From: Helicobacter sp.
Lineage (GTDB): Bacteria > Campylobacterota > Campylobacteria > Campylobacterales > Helicobacteraceae
Direction: 5' to 3'
Assembly: GCA_022766795.1 (NCBI GenBank)
Contig: JALEPE010000044.1
Coordinates: 1 to 36,873, forward strand
Length of the DNA stretch: 36,873 bases
Within the stretch, counting starts at the first letter, position 1; every line of letters starts with the position of its first letter. This document shows, in pieces, positions 25,080-33,912 of the stretch. The notes under the pieces were generated by a model. It did not search any database. It was given only the letters and a program-made list of their open reading frames with translations, and was not told the DNA's origin. The position numbers were made by a program, and so were the translations under genes.

Positions 25080-25908
25080 TGCGATTTGTCGCTTTTAATT
25101 TCTCATAAAACACATTGGTTGCTTTCACAAACCCATCTACACTTCCGCAATCATAGCGCGTTCCTTTGAATTTATACCCAAGCACCATTCCTTTTTTGCA
25201 TTGTTCCAAAAGTGCGTCTGTGATTTGAATCTCCCCATTTTTGCCGGGTTTTGTTTGGCGTAGAATCTCAAAAATATCCGGTGTTAAGATATAGCGTCCA
25301 ATGATGGCTAAATTACTCGGAGCTTCCTCTATGCTTGGCTTTTCAATCATATTATCAATCACAAATACATTCTCATCAATGTTGCGTCCCGCAATCATCC
25401 CATATTTGCTCACTTCCTCTTGTGCGACTTCCTCTACTGCAACAATGGAGCAACGATATTTTGCATAGATTTTACACATTTGGCTTAACACGCCCTCCCC
25501 CGCATTATCACATAAATCATCACTCAAAATTACTGCGAAAGGCTCATTACCGATGAGATTTTCCCCACACATAATTGCGTGTCCTAAGCCTTTCATCTCC
25601 ATTTGACGCGTGTAAGAAAAGTTGCAAGTCTCTAAAATATGACGAATGTCTTTTAAGAGATTCTCTTTGCTTGTGCCTTTGAGTTGAGATTCTAGCTCAA
25701 AACCAATATCAAAATGATCTTCTAACGCCCTTTTTCCGCGCCCTGTAACAATCGCCATATTAAAGATTCCAGCTTCCATTGCCTCTTCTACGCCATATTG
25801 AATCAATGGGCGATTCACAATGGGTAACATTTCCTTTGGAATCGCTTTGGAAGCTGGTAAAAATCGTGTGCCATAACCTGCAGCTGGGAATAAACATTTT
25901 CTAATCAT
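25072..25908 (-). CDS. galU: GalU, UTP--glucose-1-phosphate uridylyltransferase
   Basis: It makes UDP-glucose for lipopolysaccharide and other glycans. The frame is open up to 26037, but the start is placed at ATG 25906-25908 because the protein then begins MIRKCLFPAAGYGTRFLPAS, the family N-terminus. An AAAGGAGAGAGA ribosome site lies just before it. The extra 43 residues would lie inside the upstream gene. The 278 residues include IPKEMLPIVNRPLIQYGVEEA, GLGHAIMCGENLIG, SDDLCDN, EKPSIEEAPSNLAIIGRYI and KFKGTRYDCG. Length is normal. It follows the DUF815-type gene after 11 bases. Confidence 0.96.
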   Translation of the reverse strand: MIRKCLFPAAGYGTRFLPASKAIPKEMLPIVNRPLIQYGVEEAMEAGIFNMAIVTGRGKRALEDHFDIGFELESQLKGTSKENLLKDIRHILETCNFSYTRQMEMKGLGHAIMCGENLIGNEPFAVILSDDLCDNAGEGVLSQMCKIYAKYRCSIVAVEEVAQEEVSKYGMIAGRNIDENVFVIDNMIEKPSIEEAPSNLAIIGRYILTPDIFEILRQTKPGKNGEIQITDALLEQCKKGMVLGYKFKGTRYDCGSVDGFVKATNVFYEKLKATNRNV

Positions 25909-25919
25909 TCTCTCTCCTT

Positions 25920-26693
25920 TTATAAATAATCCATCAAGCCACTTTGATACAGCGCGTAAAATTGAGCGGCAGTGCGAGGATTGCGCGTTCCTTTTTGCCC
26001 CGCGTATTGCATTGCCTTTTGGCAAATCCTCTCCCAATTCTGTGGTAATGCTTGATTTTGTAGAAAATACTGCTTTAATACCTCTAAATACTCACTGCTT
26101 CCGTGCGCATAGAATCCAATACAAAGAGGAAATCTATCGCTTAGGGCAATTTTATCCTCATTGCCCTCATACCCAAAAATCTCGTTTTCATCGTGAAATT
26201 CCGGCAACAAATGCCGCCGATTGCTTGTCGCATAGATTCTAATATTGTTAGGCTGCGATTCCAATCCACCCTCCAACACACTCTTTAAACCTTTGTAACT
26301 TTTCTCATCATTCTCAAAACTCAAGTCATCACAAAAAATAATGAATGCATAAGCTTTCGTGCGTAAAGCATCAAAAATTTCGGGCAGAATCTCTAAAAAT
26401 TCCTTATTGATTTGCAAGATTCTTAAATTCTCTTTATGGTATCGCAAAAGCAAAGCAAGAATAAGAGAACTCTTGCCACTCCCTCTTGCTCCCCAAAGCA
26501 ACACATTCACACCTAAACCTTGATGCAAAAAAGCCTCTGTATTTGCACAAAGAAGCGCAATCTCCTTTTTTAATCCCACGAAAGATTCTAAAGGTTTTGC
26601 GCTAAGCTCTGCCTCTGTGATTCCGTGTAAATACCCACTTCTACGATACACTGCGGCAATATGCGCTTCCAAATCCCACGATAAATCAGGCAT
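25920..26693 (-). CDS. DUF815-type AAA+ ATPase
   Basis: A 257-residue P-loop ATPase matching the DUF815 pattern from memory: a short N-terminal region, then NVLLWGARGSGKSSLILALL with Walker A GARGSGKS (about 68-75). FIIFCDDLSFE provides Walker B (about 117-127). The family sensor block IRIYATSNRRHLLPE is followed by LSDRFPLCIGF and a C-terminal GTRNPRTAAQFY. The substrate is unknown. It overlaps the end of clpA by 8 bases, so it is made with the ClpA unfoldase and may be functionally tied to it, though this is only context. Confidence 0.88.
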   Translation of the reverse strand: MPDLSWDLEAHIAAVYRRSGYLHGITEAELSAKPLESFVGLKKEIALLCANTEAFLHQGLGVNVLLWGARGSGKSSLILALLLRYHKENLRILQINKEFLEILPEIFDALRTKAYAFIIFCDDLSFENDEKSYKGLKSVLEGGLESQPNNIRIYATSNRRHLLPEFHDENEIFGYEGNEDKIALSDRFPLCIGFYAHGSSEYLEVLKQYFLQNQALPQNWERICQKAMQYAGQKGTRNPRTAAQFYALYQSGLMDYL

Positions 26694-29034
26694 TTTTTGC
26701 CTTTGTTTGAGCTTTTGTTTTTTCTTTAAAATCGCCTTGATTCTTTAAATTTTTGGGTGTTTTGTGTGTTTTTTGCGCTTGGGGCTTAGAATCTTTAGAA
26801 TCTGCAAGTTTTATCTTTTGGGATTCCACCTTGTAGGTAAATTTCTCTTTTGTGTAGGCAAAACGCACGATTCCACCCTTACTAAGCGCACCAAAAAGCA
26901 TTAAATCGCTCAAAGCATTTTTGATTTCTTTTTGAATCACAAGCGCAAGAGGACGCGCTCCAAGCTCTGCACTAAAGCCAGTTTGCGCTAAATGCTCCCG
27001 CGCACTTTTTTCTAAAACAATTTCCACACCCTTTGGCGCAATTTGTGCATTTAAATCCGCAATGTTTTTATCTACAATTTGTAGAATCTCTTTTGGGCTT
27101 AGCGGATTAAAGGCGATAATGGCATCTAAGCGATTCCTAAATTCTGGTGAGAAATGATCCTTAATGGCACTAGAAAAACGCAAGGAAGTATCTTGTTTGA
27201 AGCCAAGCACGGGGGCTTCCTTAGAACCCACATTGGAAGTTAAAATTAAAATCACAGAGGAGAAATCTACGCTTTGCCCATTATTATCCGTTAATTTTCC
27301 ATAATCCATTACCTGCAAAAAGATATTCAGCACATCGGGGTGCGCCTTTTCTACCTCGTCTAATAGTAGCAGAGTGTGCGGATTTTTCTTAATCATCTCG
27401 GTTAGGATTCCACCTTTTTCGTATCCCACATATCCTGCAGAAGCACCGATAAGTTGGGAGCTAGAGATTCTCTCCATATACTCACTCATATCTATACGTT
27501 CAAAGTTAATGCCTAAAGATTTTGCAATCTCTTTTGCTAACTCTGTCTTTCCTACGCCACTTGGACCACTAAAGAGAAAAGAACCAATGGGTTTATTGGG
27601 TGCGCCAAGCCCTGCTTTATTGCGTTTTAATGCATTCACAACTTCGCTAATCGCGCTATCTTGCCCAAAGATTCTGCTTTTTAAATGCTTTTCTAAGTTT
27701 TTTAGCAGACTTTTATCATCTTTTGTTGCCTCAATCTCTGGAATCTTAGCCATTTTTGCTACCATTTGCTTAATACTTTGCAGACTGACTTTTCCGCTTT
27801 TATTGTCTAGCTTGTAACTTGCACCCACTTCGTCCATTATATCAATGGCTTTATCCGGTAAGAATCGCTCGTGCAGATAGCGCGTTGAGAGTTCTACCAT
27901 CAGCGCAATGGCTTCATCGCTGTAATGCACATTGTGGTGTTGTTCGTAGTATTTCTTGATTCCTTTTAGGATTAAAACACTCTCCTCCTTGCTAGGTTCT
28001 TTTACTTCTACTTTAGCAAAGCGGCGGGAGAGTGCTTTATCTTTGTCTAAAAAGGTGCGATACTCTGCATAGGTGCTTGCTCCAATACAACGCAACTTCC
28101 CACTCCCAAGCATTGGCTTTAGCAAGTTACTCGCGTCCATACTGCCACTATTTGTAGCTCCCGCACCAATTAGCATATGAATCTCATCAATAAATAAAAT
28201 CACATTGCCTCGCTCCAACACTTCATCGCTTAATGTTTTAATACGCTTCTCAAAATCCCCGCGATATTTCGTCCCTGCCACAAGTGCGCCCATATTCAGC
28301 ATATAAATTTCATTGCTACTTAGAGGGCTGTCCTCTTGTGCAATTTTTAGAGCTAATCCCTCTGCAACCGCTGTTTTACCTACTCCGGGTTCTCCCACCA
28401 AAAGCGGATTATTCTTTTTCTTTCTAAGCAGAATCTCAAAGCAGCGGCGAATCTCTAATTCCCTGCCAACAACGGGATCAATCTTGCCCTCTTTTGCCTC
28501 TTTTGTAAGATTTGTGCAGTATTTCTCTAGTGCGGATTCCTTTTTATCCTCACTTTTATCTTCATCAAATGAATGATGTGAAAATGTCTCACCAGCGAAG
28601 TTATCTTGATTTTCCGTAATATACTCTAAAATATTTAAACGTGTGATACCCTGTGCGTTTAGAATCTGCGTGCAAAATGCCTTTTCTTCCTCTAAAATAG
28701 CCGCAAGCAAATCACTCACTTGCGCTTGTTGTCTTTGCGAGCCTCTTACATGTCCTATCATAATCTCAATAACACGCGTAACCGCTAGAGTTTCCTGCGG
28801 AATCGCTGAATCTTCTAGCGCATAAGACTGCAAAAACTGCTTCAAATAGTGTTCCACTTGTTCCTTCATTAGCGCAACATTTCCACCGCATTCCTGCAAA
28901 GCCTTGATAATTTTTGGATTTTCCAAAAGTGCCTTAAAGATATGTTCTAGCGTTAAATACTCGTGTCCTCTAGTTTTCGCTTCTTTTTGTGCGTTTTGCA
29001 AAACAAGATTTAATTCTTTACTGATTTCAAACAT
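26686..29034 (-). CDS. clpA: ClpA, ATP-dependent Clp protease unfoldase subunit
   Basis: A hexameric AAA+ unfoldase that feeds substrates to ClpP. The 782 residues contain the Clp N-domain (1-145), Walker A1 GEPGVGKT (214-221), FIDEIHMLIGAGATNSGSMD, Walker A2 GPSGVGKT (490-497), RIDMSEYMERISSSQLIGA, LLLDEVEKAHPDV, and VLGFKQ, which matches the ClpP-docking tripeptide loop. FRNRLDAIIAF and ELGARPLALVIQ follow. The last 50 residues form a Lys/Gln-rich tail (DSKDSKPQAQKTHKTPKN), longer than in E. coli ClpA. clpS lies 10 bases upstream, which confirms ClpA rather than ClpB. clpP is not in the window. Confidence 0.97.
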   Translation of the reverse strand: MFEISKELNLVLQNAQKEAKTRGHEYLTLEHIFKALLENPKIIKALQECGGNVALMKEQVEHYLKQFLQSYALEDSAIPQETLAVTRVIEIMIGHVRGSQRQQAQVSDLLAAILEEEKAFCTQILNAQGITRLNILEYITENQDNFAGETFSHHSFDEDKSEDKKESALEKYCTNLTKEAKEGKIDPVVGRELEIRRCFEILLRKKKNNPLLVGEPGVGKTAVAEGLALKIAQEDSPLSSNEIYMLNMGALVAGTKYRGDFEKRIKTLSDEVLERGNVILFIDEIHMLIGAGATNSGSMDASNLLKPMLGSGKLRCIGASTYAEYRTFLDKDKALSRRFAKVEVKEPSKEESVLILKGIKKYYEQHHNVHYSDEAIALMVELSTRYLHERFLPDKAIDIMDEVGASYKLDNKSGKVSLQSIKQMVAKMAKIPEIEATKDDKSLLKNLEKHLKSRIFGQDSAISEVVNALKRNKAGLGAPNKPIGSFLFSGPSGVGKTELAKEIAKSLGINFERIDMSEYMERISSSQLIGASAGYVGYEKGGILTEMIKKNPHTLLLLDEVEKAHPDVLNIFLQVMDYGKLTDNNGQSVDFSSVILILTSNVGSKEAPVLGFKQDTSLRFSSAIKDHFSPEFRNRLDAIIAFNPLSPKEILQIVDKNIADLNAQIAPKGVEIVLEKSAREHLAQTGFSAELGARPLALVIQKEIKNALSDLMLFGALSKGGIVRFAYTKEKFTYKVESQKIKLADSKDSKPQAQKTHKTPKNLKNQGDFKEKTKAQTKAKNA

Positions 29035-29044
29035 TTCTTTACTC

Positions 29045-29350
29045 TTATATTTTTTCTAAAATTGCACGCAAGGGATATTGTTTTTCTTTAGCCATTTTAC
29101 GCACTTGCGCAGCTTTAACTTCGGCAATATCATAAGGATAGATTCCACACACTCCCTTGCCATTGTGGTGGATTTGCAGCATTAGATTAAGCGATTCCTC
29201 AAAATTTTTATGAAAGATATTCTGTAAGACTTCCATTACAAATTCTTGTGTCGTATAATCATCATTCAGCAAAATTACGCGATAACGAATGGGTTCTTGT
29301 AGCTTATGTAATGTTTGTGTCTCTGATTCTAAATTTGGTTCTTTTGTCAA
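29045..29350 (-). CDS. clpS: ClpS, ClpA adaptor for N-degron substrates
   Basis: ClpS binds proteins with destabilising N-terminal residues and delivers them to ClpAP. The 101 residues contain the core YRVILLNDDYTTQEFVMEVL (about 23-42), then IHHNGKGVCGIYPYDIAEVK and the C-terminal helix. The NDD and H-x-x-G-x-G features of the binding pocket are present. The start is TTG at 29348-29350 after AAGGAATATT. ATG is absent, which is worth noting for abundance control. It is the first gene of the clpS-clpA-DUF815-galU series. Confidence 0.95.
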   Translation of the reverse strand: MTKEPNLESETQTLHKLQEPIRYRVILLNDDYTTQEFVMEVLQNIFHKNFEESLNLMLQIHHNGKGVCGIYPYDIAEVKAAQVRKMAKEKQYPLRAILEKI

Positions 29351-29380
29351 AATATTCCTTAAAAGCTAGATTAAGGTTAG

Positions 29381-29386
29381 ATTATA
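29381..29386 (-). promoter_or_regulatory. -10 box for the clpS-clpA operon
   Basis: TATAAT on the minus strand, 30 bases before the clpS start and just beyond the pdxA stop at 29395. This separates the clp operon from the ilvE-pdxA operon. Confidence 0.55.
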
Positions 29387-29394
29387 ACCTTTTT

Positions 29395-30339
29395 TTAATA
29401 ATTTTTGACTTTTTGGTGGCTTGTTTTCTGTATTTTTGCGCGAAAAACCGCCTCTTTTACCGCATTGCAATAACTTGTGGAATCCGCCTTACCCTTATAG
29501 GCAATATCAAACGCCGTGCCGTGATCCACAGAAGTGCGGATAATGGGAAGGTTAAGCGTTAGATTAATACTTTCTTTAAAATACAAAGTCTTAAGCGGAA
29601 TCAATCCTTGGTCGTGATACATCGCCACATAATAGCGCAAATGCTTCCCGACAAAAGCGGTATCTGGCACAAGTGCGCCGATATACACTTCCTTTCCCAA
29701 AGCGGCATTAGCATTTTTTATCGCGGCATTAATGGCTTCCTCCTCATTGCCTAGCACACCAAAATCCCCCGCGTGAGGATTTAGCCCTAGCACACCGCAA
29801 GGTGCTTTAGTAATAAAAGGTGCAAGGTTTAGTAAAAACTGCGTTAGCGATTCCGTATTTATGGAATCTGGCACACTTTTAAGCGGAATATGGTCGCTAA
29901 AGAGTGCAACATAAAGCTTGGGAGAACCTAACACCATCATCGCCTTATTATCCTTGCCTAACACATCGCGCAAAGCTTCCGTATGTCCCGCATAAGGAAT
30001 CCCGGCTAACTGCCACGCTTTTTTATGGATTGGTAATGTAACGAGTGCCGATGTTTCACGTTTTAGCGTTAAATTTAATGCCTTCAAAAAGCTTGCATAA
30101 GAATATGCACCGCATTCCTTGTTAATACTTCCGGAAGTAATTTGTGGAATCGTAACCGAAAGAGGAACGCATTGCAAATTCTTAGGAAGTTTCAAAGAAA
30201 GCCTTTTAGCAGCTTTTTTTAACAATACCTCATCTACGCAATACACAGGATTACAGAATTTGCACACTTGTTTATGGCTTTTAAGCAAAATCTCTAGCCC
30301 AACACCATTGGGGTCACCCACACTCACAGCAATTTTCAT
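29395..30339 (-). CDS. pdxA: PdxA, 4-hydroxythreonine-4-phosphate dehydrogenase
   Basis: It oxidises 4-phosphohydroxy-L-threonine in the DXP-dependent route to pyridoxal phosphate. The 314 residues start KIAVSVGDPNGVGLEILLK, with PIHKKAWQLAGIPYAGHTEAL (metal-binding His), LNPHAGDFGVLGNEE, and AMYHDQGLIPLKTLYF followed by SVDHGTAFDIAYKGKAD. Length is normal. In many relatives pdxJ is next to pdxA. Here the upstream neighbour is a DUF2393-like gene instead and pdxJ is not in the window. Confidence 0.96.
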   Translation of the reverse strand: MKIAVSVGDPNGVGLEILLKSHKQVCKFCNPVYCVDEVLLKKAAKRLSLKLPKNLQCVPLSVTIPQITSGSINKECGAYSYASFLKALNLTLKRETSALVTLPIHKKAWQLAGIPYAGHTEALRDVLGKDNKAMMVLGSPKLYVALFSDHIPLKSVPDSINTESLTQFLLNLAPFITKAPCGVLGLNPHAGDFGVLGNEEEAINAAIKNANAALGKEVYIGALVPDTAFVGKHLRYYVAMYHDQGLIPLKTLYFKESINLTLNLPIIRTSVDHGTAFDIAYKGKADSTSYCNAVKEAVFRAKIQKTSHQKVKNY

Positions 30340-30348
30340 ACATCTCCT

Positions 30349-30882
30349 TTAATAGCACGCGCCTTTAGTAACTAGCGTGAAGTCAAGTTCTGGATTAGGG
30401 GAAGGAATCACTACTTTAAATTCCATTGGTTCTAACTTTTTAAGTGGTGTTTTGTAGATTTTTGTATAAGGGTATCGGGGACGGATTTTATATTTGATTC
30501 TATCAAACTTTTTTAAACCCTTTGGAATAAAATTTACACTAAGCACACAACCTTTAAAGTCTAGCATTCCGATATTTGTAAATTGCCCCTCCACATAATA
30601 CACATTATCATATTGCAACCGCTCATTGTGAAAAAGCGTCAAGTCAATTTGCTTTAAATACGATTCCATAATAAACTGATACACAAATGGAGAAGCAAGC
30701 ATTAAAACGCCGCTAAAAAAAAACAACACCAAGAATATTACGCTATTGGAACGGAATGCAACGCCTAGTAAGAATATTAGCAAAATCACTAGAAAAATAC
30801 TCACTAGCACTAAATAATCCGGTAAAGAAAGGAAGTTTGAAATATGTAAAAGCTCTAATAAATATTCCTTTAAACCCTCCAT
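30349..30882 (-). CDS. DUF2393-like membrane protein
   Basis: Function unknown. The 177 residues have two membrane helices, YLVLVSIFLVILLIFLLGVAF (about 23-43) and VIFLVLFFFSGVLMLASPFVYQ (about 48-69). A periplasmic beta-rich domain follows with VYYVEGQFTNIGMLDFKGC, then VNFIPKG and EFKVVIPSPNPELDF. This is the layout I associate with the DUF2393 family of Helicobacter and Campylobacter. It lies 9 bases before pdxA and 15 after hisIE in one operon. Nothing seen links it to vitamin B6 or histidine synthesis. Confidence 0.78.
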   Translation of the reverse strand: MEGLKEYLLELLHISNFLSLPDYLVLVSIFLVILLIFLLGVAFRSNSVIFLVLFFFSGVLMLASPFVYQFIMESYLKQIDLTLFHNERLQYDNVYYVEGQFTNIGMLDFKGCVLSVNFIPKGLKKFDRIKYKIRPRYPYTKIYKTPLKKLEPMEFKVVIPSPNPELDFTLVTKGACY

Positions 30883-30897
30883 TATCCAACCTTTTAA

Positions 30898-31596
30898 CTA
30901 CCTTTCCTCTCGCGATTCTTTTTCCGCGATTCCACTTAGCCCAAAGCGGCGCACAATCTCTTGCCTCACTAAATCGGGTGAAACATCGCGGTAGCTTAAG
31001 CCCACAAGCGCGTGATAAAGCAAATCCGCCGCTTCATAAATAATCTCTTTAGAATCCCTATCCTTAATGGCAAAGCCAAGCTCTGCAGCTTCCTCCACAA
31101 TTTTTTTTGCAATTGTATTTTCGCCTTTATGGTAGAGTTTTGCAGTATAGGAAGTCTTTGCGTCTGCGCCCTTGCGCTCTAAAAGCGTATGATATAGTGT
31201 ATCCACTGCACCATAAATTGCCTGTGTATTAAGAGTGGAATCGCGATTCTCTTTTATCGTGGAATCCGCAAGAGAAATGGCGCGATAAAAGCAACTTTTC
31301 GCGCCCGTATGACAAGCCACACCCTCTTGCTCTACTTGTAAAAGCAGACTATCCTTATCGCAATCTAGGGCGAGGGCGTGGATTTTTTGCGTGTGTCCGC
31401 TTTGTTCGCCCTTTTTCCAAATGCGCTGCTTGGAGCGCGAAAAATAATGCGCAAAACCGCTTTGCAAACTTAGGCTTAAAGCCTCTTGATTCATAAAGCC
31501 TAGCATTAAGACTTCTTGCGTTTTATAATCTTGCGCTACGGCAGGAATCAAACCTCCAAGCTTCTCCCACGCAATTTGCTCCAAAATTTCTTGCAC
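30898..31596 (-). CDS. hisIE: HisIE, phosphoribosyl-AMP cyclohydrolase/phosphoribosyl-ATP pyrophosphatase
   Basis: A bifunctional enzyme for the second and third steps of histidine synthesis. The first 115 residues are the HisI domain with VLMLGFMNQEALSLSL, FSRSKQRIWKKGEQSGHTQ and the metal-binding series DCDKDSLLLQV ... GVACHTGAKSCFY. The second part (about 130-225) is the HisE domain with LYHKGENTIAKKIVEEAAEL and IIYEAADLLYHALVGL. Both halves look intact. Other his genes are not in the window. Gaps of 11 and 15 bases place it in the ilvE-pdxA operon. Confidence 0.96.
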   Translation of the reverse strand: MQEILEQIAWEKLGGLIPAVAQDYKTQEVLMLGFMNQEALSLSLQSGFAHYFSRSKQRIWKKGEQSGHTQKIHALALDCDKDSLLLQVEQEGVACHTGAKSCFYRAISLADSTIKENRDSTLNTQAIYGAVDTLYHTLLERKGADAKTSYTAKLYHKGENTIAKKIVEEAAELGFAIKDRDSKEIIYEAADLLYHALVGLSYRDVSPDLVRQEIVRRFGLSGIAEKESREER

Positions 31597-31607
31597 TTAA
31601 TGTCCCC

Positions 31608-32702
31608 TTAATTGCTCACAGAGGTTGCGCGTTGATTATCTTTGGAATCTAACCAAATATTAGGTGTTGCGCCACCGGGAGTTAAGAAAATTTTTGCATC
31701 ACGATTGTTTTGCAATGCCTCATTAAACTTCCCTTGCACTTCAATCTGACGCAACTGCAAAAGAGGATTATTCAAGCTTTGAGAAATCAAACGATTCGCT
31801 TTAGCTTGTGCGTCTGCCTCAATAATAGTCGCGTCCGCAACGCCTTTTGCAAGGGCAGCTTTTTTCTCCGCTTCTTGTTTCGCGCGTTCTACCTCATATC
31901 TTGCCCTCTCTGCCTCTTGACGCGCAACTTGCACGCGTTCAATTTGCTCCTTAATCGCAACAGGCAAGACGATTTCTGTGAGTTGAATAGAAACCAATTC
32001 CACAGGGCGATTCTCAAGCCCATTAATGTTTTCGCGGAATTTTTGATCAATGAGTGTAGCAATCTCATTACGTTTTGTGGGTAGCTCCTCTGCGGGAAAG
32101 CTTCCTACGACATTGCGCACAATTTCACGAATCACGGGAGTAATAATTCTCTCCTCCCAATTCTGCCCCCAAGTTGCAATCGTCTGCGGCACACTTAAAG
32201 GATCTAGCCGATATTGCACCGCAAGTTCCACAGACACTGACAAACCCCTAGAATCCAAAACGCTAATAGCTTGATTTTTCAAACTTCCCTCATCGCGATT
32301 CCGATAACTAGAACCCTCCACGCTCGTAAATTCTGCGATTCTAACTTTTGTATTCACAGCAATAATTTTTTGAATGCCCGGAACATAAAAATGAATGCCC
32401 GGTTGCAAAGGAGTTGGGTCAAATTCCCCTGTAGTGATTTTCACACCCACTTCCCCGCTGTTAATAATCGTAAAAGGCTTGAGCAAAAAGAATAAAACAA
32501 TCAAAATGACTGCGACATAAACCCCCGCCATTTTTTTAGCATTTGGCATTGAAAAATTAGGCATTTTAGGTGCTTGGAATCCGCGATTCCGATTATTTCC
32601 ACCATTGCCACCGCCGTTGTTAGAGGAATTATCCTCATTGGGGTTGTGATAATTTTTATTCTTTTGTCTTAAATGTTCATTTAAATCAATCGGCATAAGC
32701 AA
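31608..32702 (-). CDS. SPFH/prohibitin (HflK-like) membrane protein
   Basis: A 364-residue membrane-anchored SPFH protein of the prohibitin/flotillin group, which form large rings at the inner membrane and often affect protease action or membrane domains. It has an Asn/Gly-rich N-terminus with runs such as NSSNNGGGNGGNN (about 24-36). One membrane helix, VYVAVILIVLFFLLKPF (about 63-79), comes before the SPFH domain, which shows IINSGEVGVKITTGEF, GIHFYVPG and SVSVELAVQYRLDP. A long charged coiled coil (about 260-300, with VQVARQEAERARYEVERAKQ) and a C-terminal tail LTPGGATPNIWLD complete it. It lies 3 bases after ilvE. The pairing with ilvE also occurs, from memory, in Campylobacter. Confidence 0.9.
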   Translation of the reverse strand: MLMPIDLNEHLRQKNKNYHNPNEDNSSNNGGGNGGNNRNRGFQAPKMPNFSMPNAKKMAGVYVAVILIVLFFLLKPFTIINSGEVGVKITTGEFDPTPLQPGIHFYVPGIQKIIAVNTKVRIAEFTSVEGSSYRNRDEGSLKNQAISVLDSRGLSVSVELAVQYRLDPLSVPQTIATWGQNWEERIITPVIREIVRNVVGSFPAEELPTKRNEIATLIDQKFRENINGLENRPVELVSIQLTEIVLPVAIKEQIERVQVARQEAERARYEVERAKQEAEKKAALAKGVADATIIEADAQAKANRLISQSLNNPLLQLRQIEVQGKFNEALQNNRDAKIFLTPGGATPNIWLDSKDNQRATSVSN

Positions 32703-32705
32703 CCT

Positions 32706-33623
32706 TTAGTTAATATAAGTGAGCCAATGCGTATATTTAGGATTGCGTCCATATACGACATCAAAAAACGCATTTTGCAATTTGTGTGTAATTTCTCCCC
32801 GCTTTCCGCTACCAATCACACGAGAATCTAACTCGCGAATCGGCGTAACCTCTGCGGCAGTCCCTGTGAAAAACGCTTCATCGGCGATATACACTTCATC
32901 GCGCGTGATATTTCTGCGCTCCACTTTGATTCCCAAATCTTGCGCAATCGTAATAATAGAATCCTGCGTAATGGATTCTAACACGCTATCGCTTGGAGGT
33001 GTAACTAATACACCATTGCGCACGATGAAAAAGCACTCTCCGCTACCCTCCGCAATCATTCCGCTATCATCAAGCAACAAAGCCTCCTCATAACCGCACT
33101 CAATCGCTTCAAATTTCGCCATTTGTGAGTTTAGGTAATTGCCACAAGCCTTTGCCTTGCCAAAAAGGGATTTTGCAGAATTTCTAACCAATGAAGAAGT
33201 CTTAATGCGAATCCCTTTTTCCAAGCCATCATCGCCTAGATATGCACCCCATTCCCAAGCCGCAATCGCCGCACAAACAGGTGCATTTTTGTGATAAACG
33301 CCCATTACGCCATAGCCTAGATAAATGAGTGGGCGCAAATACGCATTATTTTCAAACGCATTGTCCCTTAGAAGTTCAATCTGCGCCTTTTCCAATTCCT
33401 CTTGAGAATAAGGCACATCAATGGCGACAATTTTTGCAGAATTTAATAATCTTTTTGTGTGTTCTTTTAAACGAAAAATCGCCATTCCTTTATCGGTTTT
33501 ATACGCTCTTGTTCCTTCAAATACGCCATTTCCATAATGCAATGTATGGGTTAGAATATGCACATTGGCATCTTTCCAAGCGACTAATTTTCCATCCATC
33601 CAAATTGATTTTGCTTCTTTCAT
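32706..33623 (-). CDS. ilvE: IlvE, branched-chain amino acid aminotransferase
   Basis: A class IV PLP aminotransferase for the last step of valine, leucine and isoleucine synthesis. The 305 residues show THTLHYGNGVFEGTRAY, FRLKEHTKRLLNSAKI, the PLP lysine K158 in GKAKACGNYLNSQMAKFEA, ALLLDDSGMIAEGSGECFF and FTGTAAEVTPIRELD. These match IlvE better than D-amino acid transaminase or aminodeoxychorismate lyase. It is the first gene of a five-gene operon to pdxA. The ATG at 33621-33623 follows TGGAG at about 8 bases. Confidence 0.95.
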   Translation of the reverse strand: MKEAKSIWMDGKLVAWKDANVHILTHTLHYGNGVFEGTRAYKTDKGMAIFRLKEHTKRLLNSAKIVAIDVPYSQEELEKAQIELLRDNAFENNAYLRPLIYLGYGVMGVYHKNAPVCAAIAAWEWGAYLGDDGLEKGIRIKTSSLVRNSAKSLFGKAKACGNYLNSQMAKFEAIECGYEEALLLDDSGMIAEGSGECFFIVRNGVLVTPPSDSVLESITQDSIITIAQDLGIKVERRNITRDEVYIADEAFFTGTAAEVTPIRELDSRVIGSGKRGEITHKLQNAFFDVVYGRNPKYTHWLTYIN

Positions 33624-33673
33624 AATAAATCTCCATTGTAAAACTTACGCACATTTCGCGCAAAAAACGCAAA

Positions 33674-33679
33674 AATATA
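33674..33679 (-). promoter_or_regulatory. Candidate -10 box for the ilvE-pdxA operon
   Basis: TGCTATATT on the minus strand (box at 33674-33679), about 50 bases before the ilvE ATG. It is a weaker match than the TATAAT boxes elsewhere in the window. Confidence 0.35.
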
Positions 33680-33765
33680 GCAAAATTTATCTTAAAAAGA
33701 CGATTGTATCGTAGCAATTTGGCAGCTTTTAAAAAAGAGAAAAGAGGGAATTACAAATTTATAGG

Positions 33766-33896
33766 CTAAAAAATATTTGCAAACAGGGTGAATACTGCGA
33801 TAAGGGCTAAATGTGTTTGCCCACCTAGCCTATAACGCCACCCGCCTAAAAGGAAGGGGGTAAGCAAATTAATGCTAAAATTATAGAGTAATACAT
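33766..33896 (-). pseudogene. Small hydrophobic ORF after element A, probably frameshifted
   Basis: Behind a strong AAAGGAGGTG ribosome site, ATG at 33894-33896 opens a 16-residue hydrophobic frame MYYSIILALICLPPSF. The adjacent frame over the same DNA reads on for about 40 residues as LLYNFSINLLTPFLLGG, WRYRLGGQTH and LALIAVFTLFANIF, to TAG at 33766-33768, but has no start codon. A one-base shift near the start would join ribosome site, ATG and the longer membrane-type peptide. Either the gene is broken or the 16-residue peptide itself is the product. No family is recognised. Confidence 0.4.
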
Positions 33897-33912
33897 AATT
33901 TACACCTCCTTT

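Noticed and set aside
25909..26037. A 43-residue N-terminal extension of GalU
   Set aside because: The family start MIRKCLFPAAGYGTR with a strong ribosome site lies at 25908, and the extension is inside the DUF815-type gene.
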